42,766 bases of DNA from Bacteroidales bacterium (lineage in GTDB: Bacteria; Bacteroidota; Bacteroidia; Bacteroidales; F082). Both the position numbers and the translations under genes were made by a program. The DNA is taken from positions 1-42,766 of the forward strand of contig JAEEJS010000068.1 of the NCBI GenBank assembly GCA_016282015.1. Reading direction: 5' to 3'. Numbering within the stretch: position 1 is the stretch's first letter; every line of letters starts with the position of its first letter. A model generated the notes under the pieces. It did not search any database. It had not been told where the DNA came from and worked only from the letters and a program-made list of their open reading frames with translations. This document shows positions 8,030 to 16,787 of the stretch, piece after piece.

Positions 8030-9109
8030 ATGGAAAGTTTTAAAGTAGGCGACAGAGTTAACTTCTTGAACGACAAGGGTGGCGGTGTGGTAAAAAAGAT
8101 TATTGACACCCGCATGGTGGAAGTGGAGATTGAAGACGGCTTCAATGTCCCCATTCTGATGAGCGATTTGGTACTCGACTTCAGAGCTCAGCCTTCAAGA
8201 CAACAGCAGATCGTTGACAACGTGCAGAAAGAGATTAAAAATCAGCAGATTATTGAAGAAGAGTCAAAAAATGAGGCACGACGCAGCGAACTCAGACGCT
8301 TTGCACGCAATTCGGAAGAAGAAGGTATATATCTGGCTTTCATCCCGCACGACCAACAGTGGCTGCTAACCGGACTGATTGACGTTGCAGTAGTTAACAA
8401 CACCCCTGCCGACGCTCTGTACAGCTTTAATCTGAAAGAAGACGACAAATACTCAAATATAGACTACGGCAGCATAGCCCCATTTTCGAAAGTTGTGGTT
8501 GAAGCCATCTCACGCGACGACATAGAACATTGGTGCGAGGGCGTGATTCAGGTGGTGCTATGCCAGGATGATATAGATTTTGTTTACCACCCGCTTCATG
8601 CACCTTTCTCTTTGAGAACTAGTCGATTTTTCAAAGACGGAAGCTTTGTTGAATCAGGCTTGCTTGGCGAGAAGGCTATGATGATATGCCTGTCGACAAC
8701 TACTGCCCTGAAAGGCTCTGAAACCGACTATACAAAACTGATGAAAGACGGTGTGATGCAGCCTAAAGCCAACAAAGACATAGTAAAGAAAGAAGCAGCT
8801 ATCGACCGCCACCAAACGCAGCCTGGCGAAGCAATAGTTGATTTGCATATTGGCGAACTGGTTGACAATATCCTCGGAATGTCGAGCAACGACATCTTCA
8901 GGGTGCAGATCAATTATTTCAAGAAAATGCTCGACAGCGCCATTGAAAACGACTACTCGAAGGTAACCTTTATCCATGGCGTAGGCAACGGCGTTTTGAA
9001 GAATGCTATTATTGAGGAGCTTAAACACTACGAAAACACATCGAATCGAATGGCTTCGATATCGAGATTCGGAGTAGGCGCCATTGATGTTATGATAAAA
9101 GAAAAATAA
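8030..9109 (+). CDS. DUF2027 / Smr domain protein
   Basis: 359 aa. The N-terminus (residues 1-55, MESFKVGDRVNFLNDKGGG...) looks like the small beta-barrel seen in MutS2-type Smr proteins. A charged linker (about 60-95) follows, then a DUF2027-type beta domain (about 100-250). The C-terminal Smr domain carries the VDLHIGEL motif (about residues 270-277) and the HGVGNGVLKNAI motif (about 318-329). Smr domains nick nucleic acids or act on collided ribosomes' mRNA; for the Bacteroidota DUF2027-Smr family the substrate is not established to my knowledge. It starts 26 bp after tRNA-Arg with no clear promoter and is followed 5 bp later by a radical SAM gene, so the two are probably one transcript. 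Its position just after tmRNA fits a role in ribosome rescue, but this is only context. Confidence 0.88.
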   Translation: MESFKVGDRVNFLNDKGGGVVKKIIDTRMVEVEIEDGFNVPILMSDLVLDFRAQPSRQQQIVDNVQKEIKNQQIIEEESKNEARRSELRRFARNSEEEGIYLAFIPHDQQWLLTGLIDVAVVNNTPADALYSFNLKEDDKYSNIDYGSIAPFSKVVVEAISRDDIEHWCEGVIQVVLCQDDIDFVYHPLHAPFSLRTSRFFKDGSFVESGLLGEKAMMICLSTTTALKGSETDYTKLMKDGVMQPKANKDIVKKEAAIDRHQTQPGEAIVDLHIGELVDNILGMSSNDIFRVQINYFKKMLDSAIENDYSKVTFIHGVGNGVLKNAIIEELKHYENTSNRMASISRFGVGAIDVMIKEK

Positions 9110-9114
9110 GCCGC

Positions 9115-10056
9115 ATGTTCCCTTGGGGTGACGACAGACGGTTCAACAGCTACAACTCGTACTTAAAGCGCGAGTTTGGCGGTCGTGTGCAAAAGCTCAG
9201 CATAGACGCCGGCTTCAGCTGTCCTAACCGAGACGGTAAGATAAGCACCGGAGGCTGCACCTTCTGCTGCAACGATGCTTTCAACCCCTCCTATTGTCAG
9301 CCTGCAAAAAGCGTGCGCCAACAACTGGAGGAAGGCATAGAGTTTCACAAAAAGCGCTATCGCTCAGCGGAGTCGTATCTAGCTTATTTTCAAGCATATA
9401 GTAACACTTACAAACCCCTTGAAGAGCTCGAGAGGCTATATCGCGAAGCTCTCTCAGTCGAAGGGGTTATCGGCCTGGTAATAGGCACCCGCCCCGACTG
9501 TATCGACGAGCAGATTCTGGAGATGCTGCAAAAACTGTCGTCCGGCACTGACTCCTCCGTCTTTATTGAACTAGGCATAGAATCGGTGTACGACTCCACC
9601 CTCCTGAGAGTCAACCGCGGGCACAGTTTCGCCACCACCCGCAATGCCATTGAGATGATACACAGCCATGGATTCCATTGCGGAGGCCATTTGATTTTCG
9701 GTCTTCCGGGTGAGACACGAGAAATGATGCTCAATACGGCTAAAACCATATCCGAGCTTCCGCTTTCGTCTGTCAAATTCCATCAGCTGCAAATCTTCAA
9801 AGACACCAAGATGGCCTACGAATATCTCAACCACTCCGGTGATTTTCATTTGTTTACACTCGAAGATTACATAGAGTTCGTCATCGACTTCACTGAAAGA
9901 CTGAATCCAGACTTAGTGATCGAACGTTTTGCAGGCGAGGTTCCGCCCCGTTATCTTGTCACAAAGCCATGGAGCGATCTGCGTTACGACCAATTGCTCG
10001 CTCTGATTGAGAAACACATGGCCGAGCGCGACACATATCAAGGAAAACTATATTAA
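9115..10056 (+). CDS. YhcC-type radical SAM protein (TIGR01212 family)
   Basis: 313 aa. The iron-sulfur cysteines are Cys36, Cys48 and Cys51 in the family-specific spacing CPNRDGKISTGGCTFC, which differs from the common CX3CX2C. The core then shows a GTRPDC motif, a conserved IELGIES strand and HLIFGLPGET, as in oxygen-independent coproporphyrinogen oxidase relatives. Members are small radical SAM enzymes thought to act on RNA or tRNA; the reaction for this clade is not settled to my knowledge. It starts 5 bp after the Smr gene and is followed one base after its stop by the methyltransferase ATG, so the three genes form an operon. The neighbours make an RNA-modification or translation-quality role plausible. 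Confidence 0.9.
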   Translation: MFPWGDDRRFNSYNSYLKREFGGRVQKLSIDAGFSCPNRDGKISTGGCTFCCNDAFNPSYCQPAKSVRQQLEEGIEFHKKRYRSAESYLAYFQAYSNTYKPLEELERLYREALSVEGVIGLVIGTRPDCIDEQILEMLQKLSSGTDSSVFIELGIESVYDSTLLRVNRGHSFATTRNAIEMIHSHGFHCGGHLIFGLPGETREMMLNTAKTISELPLSSVKFHQLQIFKDTKMAYEYLNHSGDFHLFTLEDYIEFVIDFTERLNPDLVIERFAGEVPPRYLVTKPWSDLRYDQLLALIEKHMAERDTYQGKLY

Positions 10057-10057
10057 T

Positions 10058-10573
10058 ATGTATATCAAATCCAACGATCTTTTCGCAACTTCGCGGCCCG
10101 AGTCAATTTACGATTCCGTTCCACGCCCCATTGTCATAGCCGACAATCTGCTCACTCCCGACAACATGGGTGCCATGATAAGGCTTTCTGACAATATCGG
10201 TGCCTCGGAAATGGTTTTCCTCGGCACCGAGCCCACGCACAGCCTCGGCCGTGTGCGCAAATGCGCAGCCTCCAGCAGAGACAACATCAAGTGGTATTTT
10301 ACTGAAGAAACCGATCTGCGAAAAATCGTCCCGGCAAATAAAAGAATAGTCGCCATAGAAACAGCGACCAATGCTACAAACATCTATGAAACCGCCCTCC
10401 CGGTCGACGCCGCTTTTGTAGTCGGCAACGAGAGCCGAGGCATACGCGAAGAGATCCTAAGCCAATGCGATATGGTAGTCTATATCCCCATCCCCGGCCC
10501 CACCCGCTCCCTAAACGTTTCCCACGCCGCCTCCGTCGCACTTTTCGAATGGCTCCGCCAACATTATAAATAA
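10058..10573 (+). CDS. SpoU/TrmH-family RNA 2'-O-ribose methyltransferase
   Basis: 171 aa from the ATG at 10058; an in-frame upstream ATG at 10007 would overlap the previous gene by 50 bases and adds non-conserved residues, so I reject it. The SPOUT knot motifs are present: N-terminal NLLTPDNMGAMIRLSDNIGA (motif 1), VVGNESRGIREEIL (motif 2) and IPIPGPTRSLNVSHAASVAL (motif 3). The enzyme uses S-adenosylmethionine to methylate a ribose in tRNA or rRNA; the target base cannot be told from sequence. It lacks the N-terminal L30e-like substrate domain of RlmB, so it is closer to the compact TrmL/TrmH size class. Last gene of the Smr / radical SAM operon, followed by a strong terminator. Confidence 0.9.
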   Translation: MYIKSNDLFATSRPESIYDSVPRPIVIADNLLTPDNMGAMIRLSDNIGASEMVFLGTEPTHSLGRVRKCAASSRDNIKWYFTEETDLRKIVPANKRIVAIETATNATNIYETALPVDAAFVVGNESRGIREEILSQCDMVVYIPIPGPTRSLNVSHAASVALFEWLRQHYK

Positions 10574-10584
10574 ACTGTAAACTA

Positions 10585-10621
10585 AAAAAGAAAGGGCTCC
10601 TCATCGGAGCCCTTTCTTTTT
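10585..10621. terminator. Bidirectional terminator between convergent genes
   Basis: A 16-bp perfect stem, arms 10585-10600 and 10606-10621, GC core AGGGCTCC/GGAGCCCT, 5-nt loop, A-run on one side and T-run on the other. It can stop both the plus-strand methyltransferase operon and the minus-strand T9SS-cargo gene. Confidence 0.92.
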
Positions 10622-10645
10622 CTGCTCGTTAATAAATCTCAAACC

Positions 10646-13141
10646 TTACTTCACGATAACGCTCTGAACTGTTGAGTTGTTAGCGTTGTCGATGATGTTG
10701 AGGTAGAACACGCCTGAACCGTAGACGCTCATGTCAATTGTGGTTGTGCCACGCACGACATTGACGAGCTGACCGGCTGCGTTGTAGATAGCGATTGAAC
10801 TGATGTTCTCGCCCTCAATGTTCACCATACCTGTTGTTGGGTTAGGATAGACGTTGAATGCGCTTGCAGCGTTCTCGATAACTCCATCAGGATCAACAAT
10901 CATTAACAACGGGATAATAACGATTGGGTTCTCAGGATCGTTTGTGAGGAACATGATGTTAGCTTCCATCTCATCACCGACTGAATAACCGATTGAGTTG
11001 ACGTTAACTGTCACTTCGTCTGTTCCACCGATCATGATTGTACCTTCTGGTTTGCTCAAGCTTGCCCATGTTGCAGGAACTGGCATACCCTGGCTGTTGA
11101 TACGGATGTGGAAGTTACCATAAACTGTTGAGAACACCTCTGAGCATCTGCTGAATGCGCCGCCACCGTTTGTACGATAGAAGTCACCGTATTCTGATGG
11201 TGTGCCACCGTCGAATGACATTGCATAGCCGCTGACAGCCTGTGTGAATTCAACTGTAACCCAAACATTGTAACCTGTGATTGCAACTGGTGTGTCGAAT
11301 GTAGCGATTGTCCAGTCGTCAGCAACGATTGCGCTGTAAGGAACAGTCTTTTCAGCGAGGACTTCGCCTGGCTGGCCATACATGCCCTGAGCGTAGATAC
11401 GGAATGTCACTGAAGTGTTGCCTTCAATACCGATTGTACCTGTCTCTGAGTTGGTGAAGAACACATACTGTGCGCTCAAAACCTTTGTACCCATTGCTGA
11501 ACCTGCGTATGCAGCACCCGGGAACATAGCACCGACCTCAACGAGTTCTGGAGCGTCAATGTTCAAACCGACGAGTGATGAAGCTGTGCCAGGTTCGGCA
11601 TCGTAGTTGATCTGTGTTGTCTGTGTACCGCCTGTTGTTTCACCGAAGTCAACCCAAGCTGTCCAGTCACCGATTGATGTACCGACGTTGTTGATTTCGA
11701 TTTCTGTTGACAGCATGTCGTCTTCTTCAATCCAGAAAGCGATTTCTTCTGTGTCGAAGTCAAGAGATGCTGCTGATTCCTGACCGATTCTGGTGAATTT
11801 GAAGTTGTCAAGATAGTACTCTGATGTTGCAGCGTTGGTTGGTGGGAAGAAGTCCATAGCATCGAGCTTACGGCCAACTACGTTCTCACCGAAGCTGTCG
11901 AGTGACCACTGCCATGTGCAGAGGCTCTGCTCTTCAGGATAAGTTGTCTCTGATGAATAGAAGAACTCAGCGACATCGAGGTCTGTGTCGACATGGAGAC
12001 GGAAGTGCATCCACTCGTCATAGACGCATGGGATGTCAGCTGTACCGTTGCTACCGGCGTGGATTGTACCGTGGCCAGGAGCCTGTGTTGATGTCTGACC
12101 GTCGTTGGTCTCATGGAGATATGCCTGCATAGCCCATGTTGAACCACTGCCATTGAATTCGTGAAGGATGTTGAAATAACCGTTCTTTCCGTTAGGAACA
12201 AGGATATCGAACTCGAGGTCGTATGTGCCTGACTCAACACCACCGAGCAGGAGAACCTGGTCGTTGTTGTATGTGAGGTGACCGCACTTTGAACCGTTGT
12301 AATCAGCAACAACACCGTCTTCGTTTGAACCAGGGTTGTTTGACCATGTTGTCCACCAGTCATTGCCAGCAGCCTGAGCTTCAACAGCAATCTTGTTACC
12401 GACTGTGTAAGCCTCGAAATCGTCATCGATCAAGACCTGGTCGTCACCGCCGTCGATGATACCGATATTGTCGACATAGTATTCAGCGCCGTTTGATGGT
12501 GGGTAGAAGTCCATAGCATCGAGTGTACGGCCGACAACGTTATTACCAAAGCTGTCGAGTGACCACTGCCATGTGCAAATTTCCTGCTCAGGCTGGCCAG
12601 CGATGTTCCAGAACAATGTTGCGACATCGTTGTCCATGTCGATGTGCACTCTGTACTGCATCCACTCATCCCAAACGCATGGGATATCAGCTGTGCCGTT
12701 GCTACCGGCGTGGACTGTGCCGTGACCTTCGAGAACTGTTGTTGATGATGTGCTGCCGTCATTGGTTGCGCAGAGATAGAACTGAGCAGCCCATGTTGAA
12801 CCGCTGCCTGCAAAGTTATGCAGAACATTGAAATAACCGCATTTTCCATTCGGAACGTATGCATCAAAAACGAGGTCGAAAACGCCTGATTCAATGCCAC
12901 CAAGTAAAAGAACCTGGTCGTTGCCGTATGTGAAGTGTGCTGCCATTGAACCGCCAGCCTCACCGAAGACACCGTCTTCAGCTGAACCTGGAGTGTTTGA
13001 CCATGTTGTCCAAGGCTCGCCAAGTGTCTGGGCGATCTTGTTACCTGCAGTCTGTCCTTCAAAATCGAAGTACATTGACTGTGCGAATGTGCTGCCCATG
13101 AAGAAGGCAATCATCGCGATAAGTAAAGATACTTTTTTCAT
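10646..13141 (-). CDS. T9SS-exported protein with duplicated ~220-aa domain and Por sorting tail
   Basis: 831 aa. Signal peptide 1-20 (MKKVSLLIAMIAFFMGSTFA). Two tandem copies of a ~220-residue beta-rich domain follow (about 22-240 and 241-465); both share WTTWSN.PGS..DGV, NDQVLLLGG(I/V)ESG, HAGSNGTADIPCV(W/Y)DEW and CTWQWSLDSFG. The pattern suggests a lectin-like jelly roll. Residues about 480-750 hold Ig-like or choice-of-anchor modules. The last ~75 residues are a type A T9SS sorting domain (VYPNPTTGMVNIEG ... ending SVIVK). The protein should cross the outer membrane by T9SS and be released or attached through A-LPS. Codon use is strongly biased and uniform compared with its neighbours, which suggests high expression. 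Domain identity as a lectin or glycan binder is an inference only. Confidence 0.9.
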   Translation of the reverse strand: MKKVSLLIAMIAFFMGSTFAQSMYFDFEGQTAGNKIAQTLGEPWTTWSNTPGSAEDGVFGEAGGSMAAHFTYGNDQVLLLGGIESGVFDLVFDAYVPNGKCGYFNVLHNFAGSGSTWAAQFYLCATNDGSTSSTTVLEGHGTVHAGSNGTADIPCVWDEWMQYRVHIDMDNDVATLFWNIAGQPEQEICTWQWSLDSFGNNVVGRTLDAMDFYPPSNGAEYYVDNIGIIDGGDDQVLIDDDFEAYTVGNKIAVEAQAAGNDWWTTWSNNPGSNEDGVVADYNGSKCGHLTYNNDQVLLLGGVESGTYDLEFDILVPNGKNGYFNILHEFNGSGSTWAMQAYLHETNDGQTSTQAPGHGTIHAGSNGTADIPCVYDEWMHFRLHVDTDLDVAEFFYSSETTYPEEQSLCTWQWSLDSFGENVVGRKLDAMDFFPPTNAATSEYYLDNFKFTRIGQESAASLDFDTEEIAFWIEEDDMLSTEIEINNVGTSIGDWTAWVDFGETTGGTQTTQINYDAEPGTASSLVGLNIDAPELVEVGAMFPGAAYAGSAMGTKVLSAQYVFFTNSETGTIGIEGNTSVTFRIYAQGMYGQPGEVLAEKTVPYSAIVADDWTIATFDTPVAITGYNVWVTVEFTQAVSGYAMSFDGGTPSEYGDFYRTNGGGAFSRCSEVFSTVYGNFHIRINSQGMPVPATWASLSKPEGTIMIGGTDEVTVNVNSIGYSVGDEMEANIMFLTNDPENPIVIIPLLMIVDPDGVIENAASAFNVYPNPTTGMVNIEGENISSIAIYNAAGQLVNVVRGTTTIDMSVYGSGVFYLNIIDNANNSTVQSVIVK

Positions 13142-13191
13142 GTGATTTAAATTTAGTTAAACATTAATTGTCTTGTTCAAGTTTTAACTCG

Positions 13192-13199
13192 CAAATATA
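13192..13199 (-). promoter_or_regulatory. -7 element TATATTTG for the T9SS cargo gene
   Basis: Exact TAnnTTTG match on the minus strand, giving a leader of about 45 nt before the ATG at 13141. A TTTG upstream (13211-13214) is too close to be a normal -33. Confidence 0.6.
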
Positions 13200-13240
13200 A
13201 CACCTTTTTTCAAAAGGCGCATATTTTTTTTTAAAAAAAT

Positions 13241-13918
13241 CTATTTCAAATATGCCAAAACCGTCACTTGTCCGGTGATGTCATCTCCAATTTCCACTTG
13301 AATATCAGCGTCACACGGCAGGAAAAAGTCGACGCGCGAGCCGAATTTTATCATGCCGAATTCCTTTCCGACTTCAGCCTTGTCCCCTTCCTTCACATTG
13401 CACACTATTCTTCTGGCCATCACTCCGGCCACCTGTCTGAACAGCACTTCCCTACCCTCGGCATCCTTCACAGCGACCGAGTTGCGCTCGTTCAGCTCCG
13501 ACGATTTCGGGTTAATCGCAAACAGTTTTTTACCGGGATGGTATTTCACATAACTGACCACACCGTCCATAGGGAACCAGTTTACATGCACGTCATAAGC
13601 CGACATAAACACCGAAACCTGTATCCTTTTGTCGTGGAAATACTCTTTTTCCTCCACTTCCTCAATAGCAACAATTTCACCGTCAGCCGACGAAACCACT
13701 GCATTCGCCTCATGTGTGATTTTTCTATTGGTCGGAACACGGAAAAATGTTATTGACCAGACAATTACTATAGCACCTATAATGATAAGTCCTGCCAATA
13801 GTGTCCAATGGGTATTAACAAAAACAGCGTTCAGCAACATCACTGCCGCCACAATTATCAGAACGATAACCGTGAAGACTGTCGCAATAACGCCATATCC
13901 TTTTTTATGTATATACAT
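13241..13918 (-). CDS. psd: Phosphatidylserine decarboxylase, short (archaeal-type) form
   Basis: 225 aa. Two hydrophobic segments at the N-terminus (about residues 10-31 and 36-57) anchor it in the inner membrane. Conserved residues include the YDVHVNWFPMDG block, and the self-cleavage site is KFGS with Gly193-Ser194, where autoproteolysis would produce the pyruvoyl-Ser alpha subunit of 32 residues. It converts phosphatidylserine to phosphatidylethanolamine. Its length fits the compact proenzyme family rather than the ~320-aa E. coli form. It lies 11 bp downstream of cdsA, so the two steps of phospholipid synthesis are co-transcribed. Confidence 0.92.
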   Translation of the reverse strand: MYIHKKGYGVIATVFTVIVLIIVAAVMLLNAVFVNTHWTLLAGLIIIGAIVIVWSITFFRVPTNRKITHEANAVVSSADGEIVAIEEVEEKEYFHDKRIQVSVFMSAYDVHVNWFPMDGVVSYVKYHPGKKLFAINPKSSELNERNSVAVKDAEGREVLFRQVAGVMARRIVCNVKEGDKAEVGKEFGMIKFGSRVDFFLPCDADIQVEIGDDITGQVTVLAYLK

Positions 13919-13929
13919 AACTTATTGAT

Positions 13930-14730
13930 TTACATTAATATCAAATAGCAATATACAAAAGGAACCGCCATAAAGGTGGCGTCAAACCTATCCAAAATAC
14001 CTCCGTGCCCGGGAATAACATTGCCCGAGTCTTTCACTCCCACCTGACGCTTCATCATCGACTCGCAAAGGTCGCCCAAGCTACCGAAAACCACAACAAT
14101 CAAAGCCATTCCCATCATCTTCCAGTCGCTCATCATATGCAACCAGTAATGATTCACCAAAAATGCCGTCAATATCGTCATCACCAAGCCGCCCAAGCTG
14201 CCTTCTATCGTCTTCTTCGGCGAAATTCTTTCAAAAAGCTTGTGTTTTCCAATAGCCATTCCGGTCAAATATGCGAAGATATCATTTATCCAAATCAAGC
14301 AGAACAATATGATTAGCAAATACTTACCGCCCAACATAAATTCAGGTTCTCTATAAATCCCCATCATCAGAGTGCATGGCAATGCCACAAAAAACATCGC
14401 TGTCCAGCAACTTACAGCAATTTTTTCAAATGAATAATTTTTCGAGAACAACGCGATTAATAAAGGTGTAAGAATTAGTATCAGTTGTAAAATGTATGCA
14501 ATTGGAAATAAAACGACGCCCAGCACATAAAACAGCGTGCCCAAAATGACAGCCATGAGTTTCAATTCGCGATTGTCTTCTTTTGACATCAGCTTGCTAA
14601 CTTCCTGAGAACCAATGAACACAGTCACAAGCATCACTGCGAAGAAAGCCCAATAATTCAAAAGTATGCTTCCGATCACTACGATCACAAACAGACTTCC
14701 GAATACCGTTCTTTTGGCCAATTCACTCAT
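13930..14730 (-). CDS. cdsA: Phosphatidate cytidylyltransferase (CDP-diacylglycerol synthase)
   Basis: 266 aa, highly hydrophobic, with about seven to eight membrane segments. The C-terminal family signature is complete: MKRQVGVKDSGNVIPGHGG followed by ILDRFD. It makes CDP-diacylglycerol from phosphatidic acid and CTP, the precursor for phosphatidylserine, phosphatidylglycerol and cardiolipin. First gene of a cdsA-psd pair. The -7 element TATATTTG at 14751-14758 gives it a short leader of about 14 nt. Confidence 0.95.
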   Translation of the reverse strand: MSELAKRTVFGSLFVIVVIGSILLNYWAFFAVMLVTVFIGSQEVSKLMSKEDNRELKLMAVILGTLFYVLGVVLFPIAYILQLILILTPLLIALFSKNYSFEKIAVSCWTAMFFVALPCTLMMGIYREPEFMLGGKYLLIILFCLIWINDIFAYLTGMAIGKHKLFERISPKKTIEGSLGGLVMTILTAFLVNHYWLHMMSDWKMMGMALIVVVFGSLGDLCESMMKRQVGVKDSGNVIPGHGGILDRFDATFMAVPFVYCYLILM

Positions 14731-14750
14731 TTTTTTACCGATTTAATTTG

Positions 14751-14758
14751 CAAATATA
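14751..14758 (-). promoter_or_regulatory. -7 element TATATTTG for cdsA-psd
   Basis: Exact TAnnTTTG on the minus strand, 20 bp before the cdsA ATG at 14730. Confidence 0.6.
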
Positions 14759-14791
14759 CAAATTTTTATACGCTCATCGAGAATTTTTCAA

Positions 14792-15565
14792 CTACAGGCT
14801 CTTTTTCGCTTCGTTCCACAAGGCATCCATTTCGGCCAAAGTCATCTCGGCCATGTTCTTTCCCATGGCTCTGGCTTTATCCTCTATGTATGTGAAACGC
14901 TTTTTGAACTTGTTGTTTGCGTGCTCCAAAGCATCGTCGGCATTCACTTTGATAAAACGGGAATAGTTGACCAAGGCGAACAGCAAGTCGCCGAATTCCT
15001 CGTCTTTACGCTCTTTGGGGCCGTCGTTTTTCACCTCTTCCTGCAGCTCGTCCATCTCCTCCAAAACCTTCTCCCAGCATTCCTCCTTGTTTGGCCAGTC
15101 AAAACCCACTCCCGAAGCCTTGTCGGTCATGCGGTAAGCCTTCAGCAGTGGCGGCAAACCTGCCGGGACACCGCCCAAAACGCTGCGGTTGCCCTCTTTT
15201 GTTATCTTGATTTTCTCCCAGTTTTCCAAAACCTCCTCCGCCGATTGCACCTTCACATCTCCGTAAATGTGCGGATGACGTATTATGAGTTTGTCGCATA
15301 TACTGTTTATCACATCGGATATGTCAAACAGCCCTCTCTCCTCGGCTATGCGGGCATAAAAAACAATGTGCATTATCAAATCACCCAACTCCTTCTTAAC
15401 ATCCTGATAATCAGATGCCAAAATAGCTTCACTCAGCTCATATGTCTCTTCAATCGTCAGATGACGCAAGCTCTCAATAGTCTGTTTTTTATCCCACGGA
15501 CAGCCTTTTCGCAGGTCCTCCATGATATTCAAAAGCCGTTCAAATGCCTCTAATTTTTTGTCCAT
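14792..15565 (-). CDS. mazG: Nucleoside triphosphate pyrophosphohydrolase MazG
   Basis: 257 aa, the usual length of two-domain MazG. The N-terminal domain has GCPWDKKQTIESL, the metal-binding EETYEL (EExxE-like) and KKELGDLIMHIVFYARI (ExxD); the C-terminal domain repeats the fold around EEMDELQEEV and EEFGDLLFALVNYSR. It hydrolyses NTPs and dNTPs to the monophosphates and pyrophosphate, a house-cleaning role. The -7 element TAACTTTG at 15582-15589 lies 17 bp upstream. It is transcribed divergently from the PagL-like gene. cdsA follows downstream but has its own promoter. Confidence 0.95.
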   Translation of the reverse strand: MDKKLEAFERLLNIMEDLRKGCPWDKKQTIESLRHLTIEETYELSEAILASDYQDVKKELGDLIMHIVFYARIAEERGLFDISDVINSICDKLIIRHPHIYGDVKVQSAEEVLENWEKIKITKEGNRSVLGGVPAGLPPLLKAYRMTDKASGVGFDWPNKEECWEKVLEEMDELQEEVKNDGPKERKDEEFGDLLFALVNYSRFIKVNADDALEHANNKFKKRFTYIEDKARAMGKNMAEMTLAEMDALWNEAKKSL

Positions 15566-15581
15566 TGTATGAAAATTTCTG

Positions 15582-15589
15582 CAAAGTTA
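15582..15589 (-). promoter_or_regulatory. -7 element TAACTTTG for mazG
   Basis: Exact TAnnTTTG on the minus strand, with a leader of about 10 nt to the ATG at 15565. Confidence 0.55.
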
Positions 15590-15631
15590 TGAAAAAGTCT
15601 TCATTTGTTAATATTCAGTGTGAGTTTTTTG

Positions 15632-15639
15632 TATTTTTG
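15632..15639 (+). promoter_or_regulatory. -7 element TATTTTTG, four bases before the GTG of the PagL-like gene
   Basis: Exact TAnnTTTG match. Transcription should start within about 4-9 nt, on or next to the GTG at 15644, so the mRNA may be leaderless. A TTTG at 15604-15607 is 24 nt upstream, slightly long for a -33. Confidence 0.5.
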
Positions 15640-15643
15640 CATC

Positions 15644-16786
15644 GTGAAATTTTTCATTAAACATAGCATTGTTTTATTGACTTTTCTGCTGATTTCCAAC
15701 AGTTTAAATGAATTATCAGCAAAAAGTAACGATTCTATTATTAATAGGTATAACCCTCAGATAGAATTCAGACCGAGTTACGGCTTCATTATCACCCACC
15801 ATCAGGAGATGGGTCTTTTCAGGGCTCACTTCCCTCTTTTTGAATTCAGCATACAGAACGTAACCTACGGCCGCAGCTATTATCAAGGCAGGCTCAACTA
15901 TCCAGCCTTCGGCATAACTTTTCTGTATTCCGGACTGGGTGATATGCCAGAAATAGGCCGTCTTTTCGCTCTTTATCCATTCTTGAGATTCAACTTGATA
16001 AAAAGCAAGAGAAATGAGATAAATTTCAAGTTCGGCATAGGTCCCGGATATATAACCGAGGTCTATGATCCTGTAACTAATCCCAAAAACACCTTCATTG
16101 GAGCGCATATTAACGCCACCATACATCTTTCGCTTGAATACAACAGGTTCATAACAGACCGGTTCAGTCTGTCGGCATTTATAGGTTTCACCCACTGTTC
16201 CAATGGCGCCCGTAAGGCTCCGAACAACGGCATCAACGTTGCGCATGCCGGCATCAGCACCAAGTATTTCATATATAAGCCCAAGCAGAGGTTGCCTCAG
16301 CAGGAGATTGACAAGCAGCAGTTCAAAGGTCTCACCAAGAAGAATTTCTCATTCTACGTCGCTTTCCTTTATATGATTAAAGACATAGACGACTACATAG
16401 GCTACAACAAAAGCTGGTCGGTATACAATGTCCAGATGTATTTCATGAAGAGTTTCAGCAAAGTCAGCAAGTTGGGCATAGGTCTCGACTTTGTGTACGA
16501 CATGACCGACAAGGAAGTGCTGAAAATAAAAGGAATAGAATACAACGACTTTGAGATTCTGAGAACCGGCATCAACATCTCATACGAGTTCAGCTTTGAC
16601 GACACCTCGTTTTTCATTGTCGCCGGCACACATCTTTCAGGCAAGGATTTGAGCGAAGGCTATCTGTACCAGAAGATTTGCGCCAAGCAGAATCTGACAA
16701 AACACTTTTTCATAACTTGCGCTCTCACCACTCATTTCGGATGTGCCGACTTTTTCACTATGGGCGCCGGATTCAGAATAAATTGA
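15644..16786 (+). CDS. Acyloxyacyl hydrolase / PagL-like lipid A deacylase
   Basis: 380 aa from GTG 15644, giving a good signal peptide (MKFFIKHSIVLLTFLLISNS). A TTG at 15605 is also in frame but lies upstream of the promoter. The middle of the protein is an outer-membrane beta-barrel; the catalytic block FTHCSNGARKAPNNGIN around residues 182-198 contains the His-X-Ser dyad (about His184 and Ser186) typical of PagL and the Bacteroidota acyloxyacyl hydrolase family. The C-terminal ~150 residues form a second barrel-like section not found in short PagL. It should remove an acyl chain from lipid A in the outer membrane. One base separates its stop from the next ATG, so it is co-transcribed with the GIN-domain lipoprotein. 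Confidence 0.85.
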   Translation: MKFFIKHSIVLLTFLLISNSLNELSAKSNDSIINRYNPQIEFRPSYGFIITHHQEMGLFRAHFPLFEFSIQNVTYGRSYYQGRLNYPAFGITFLYSGLGDMPEIGRLFALYPFLRFNLIKSKRNEINFKFGIGPGYITEVYDPVTNPKNTFIGAHINATIHLSLEYNRFITDRFSLSAFIGFTHCSNGARKAPNNGINVAHAGISTKYFIYKPKQRLPQQEIDKQQFKGLTKKNFSFYVAFLYMIKDIDDYIGYNKSWSVYNVQMYFMKSFSKVSKLGIGLDFVYDMTDKEVLKIKGIEYNDFEILRTGINISYEFSFDDTSFFIVAGTHLSGKDLSEGYLYQKICAKQNLTKHFFITCALTTHFGCADFFTMGAGFRIN

Positions 16787-16787
16787 C

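Noticed and set aside
11056..13110. Open frames of 100-226 codons overlapping the T9SS cargo gene in other frames
   Set aside because: The duplicated domain with strong codon bias creates parallel frames; they are Ser/Thr/His-rich and lack any motif.
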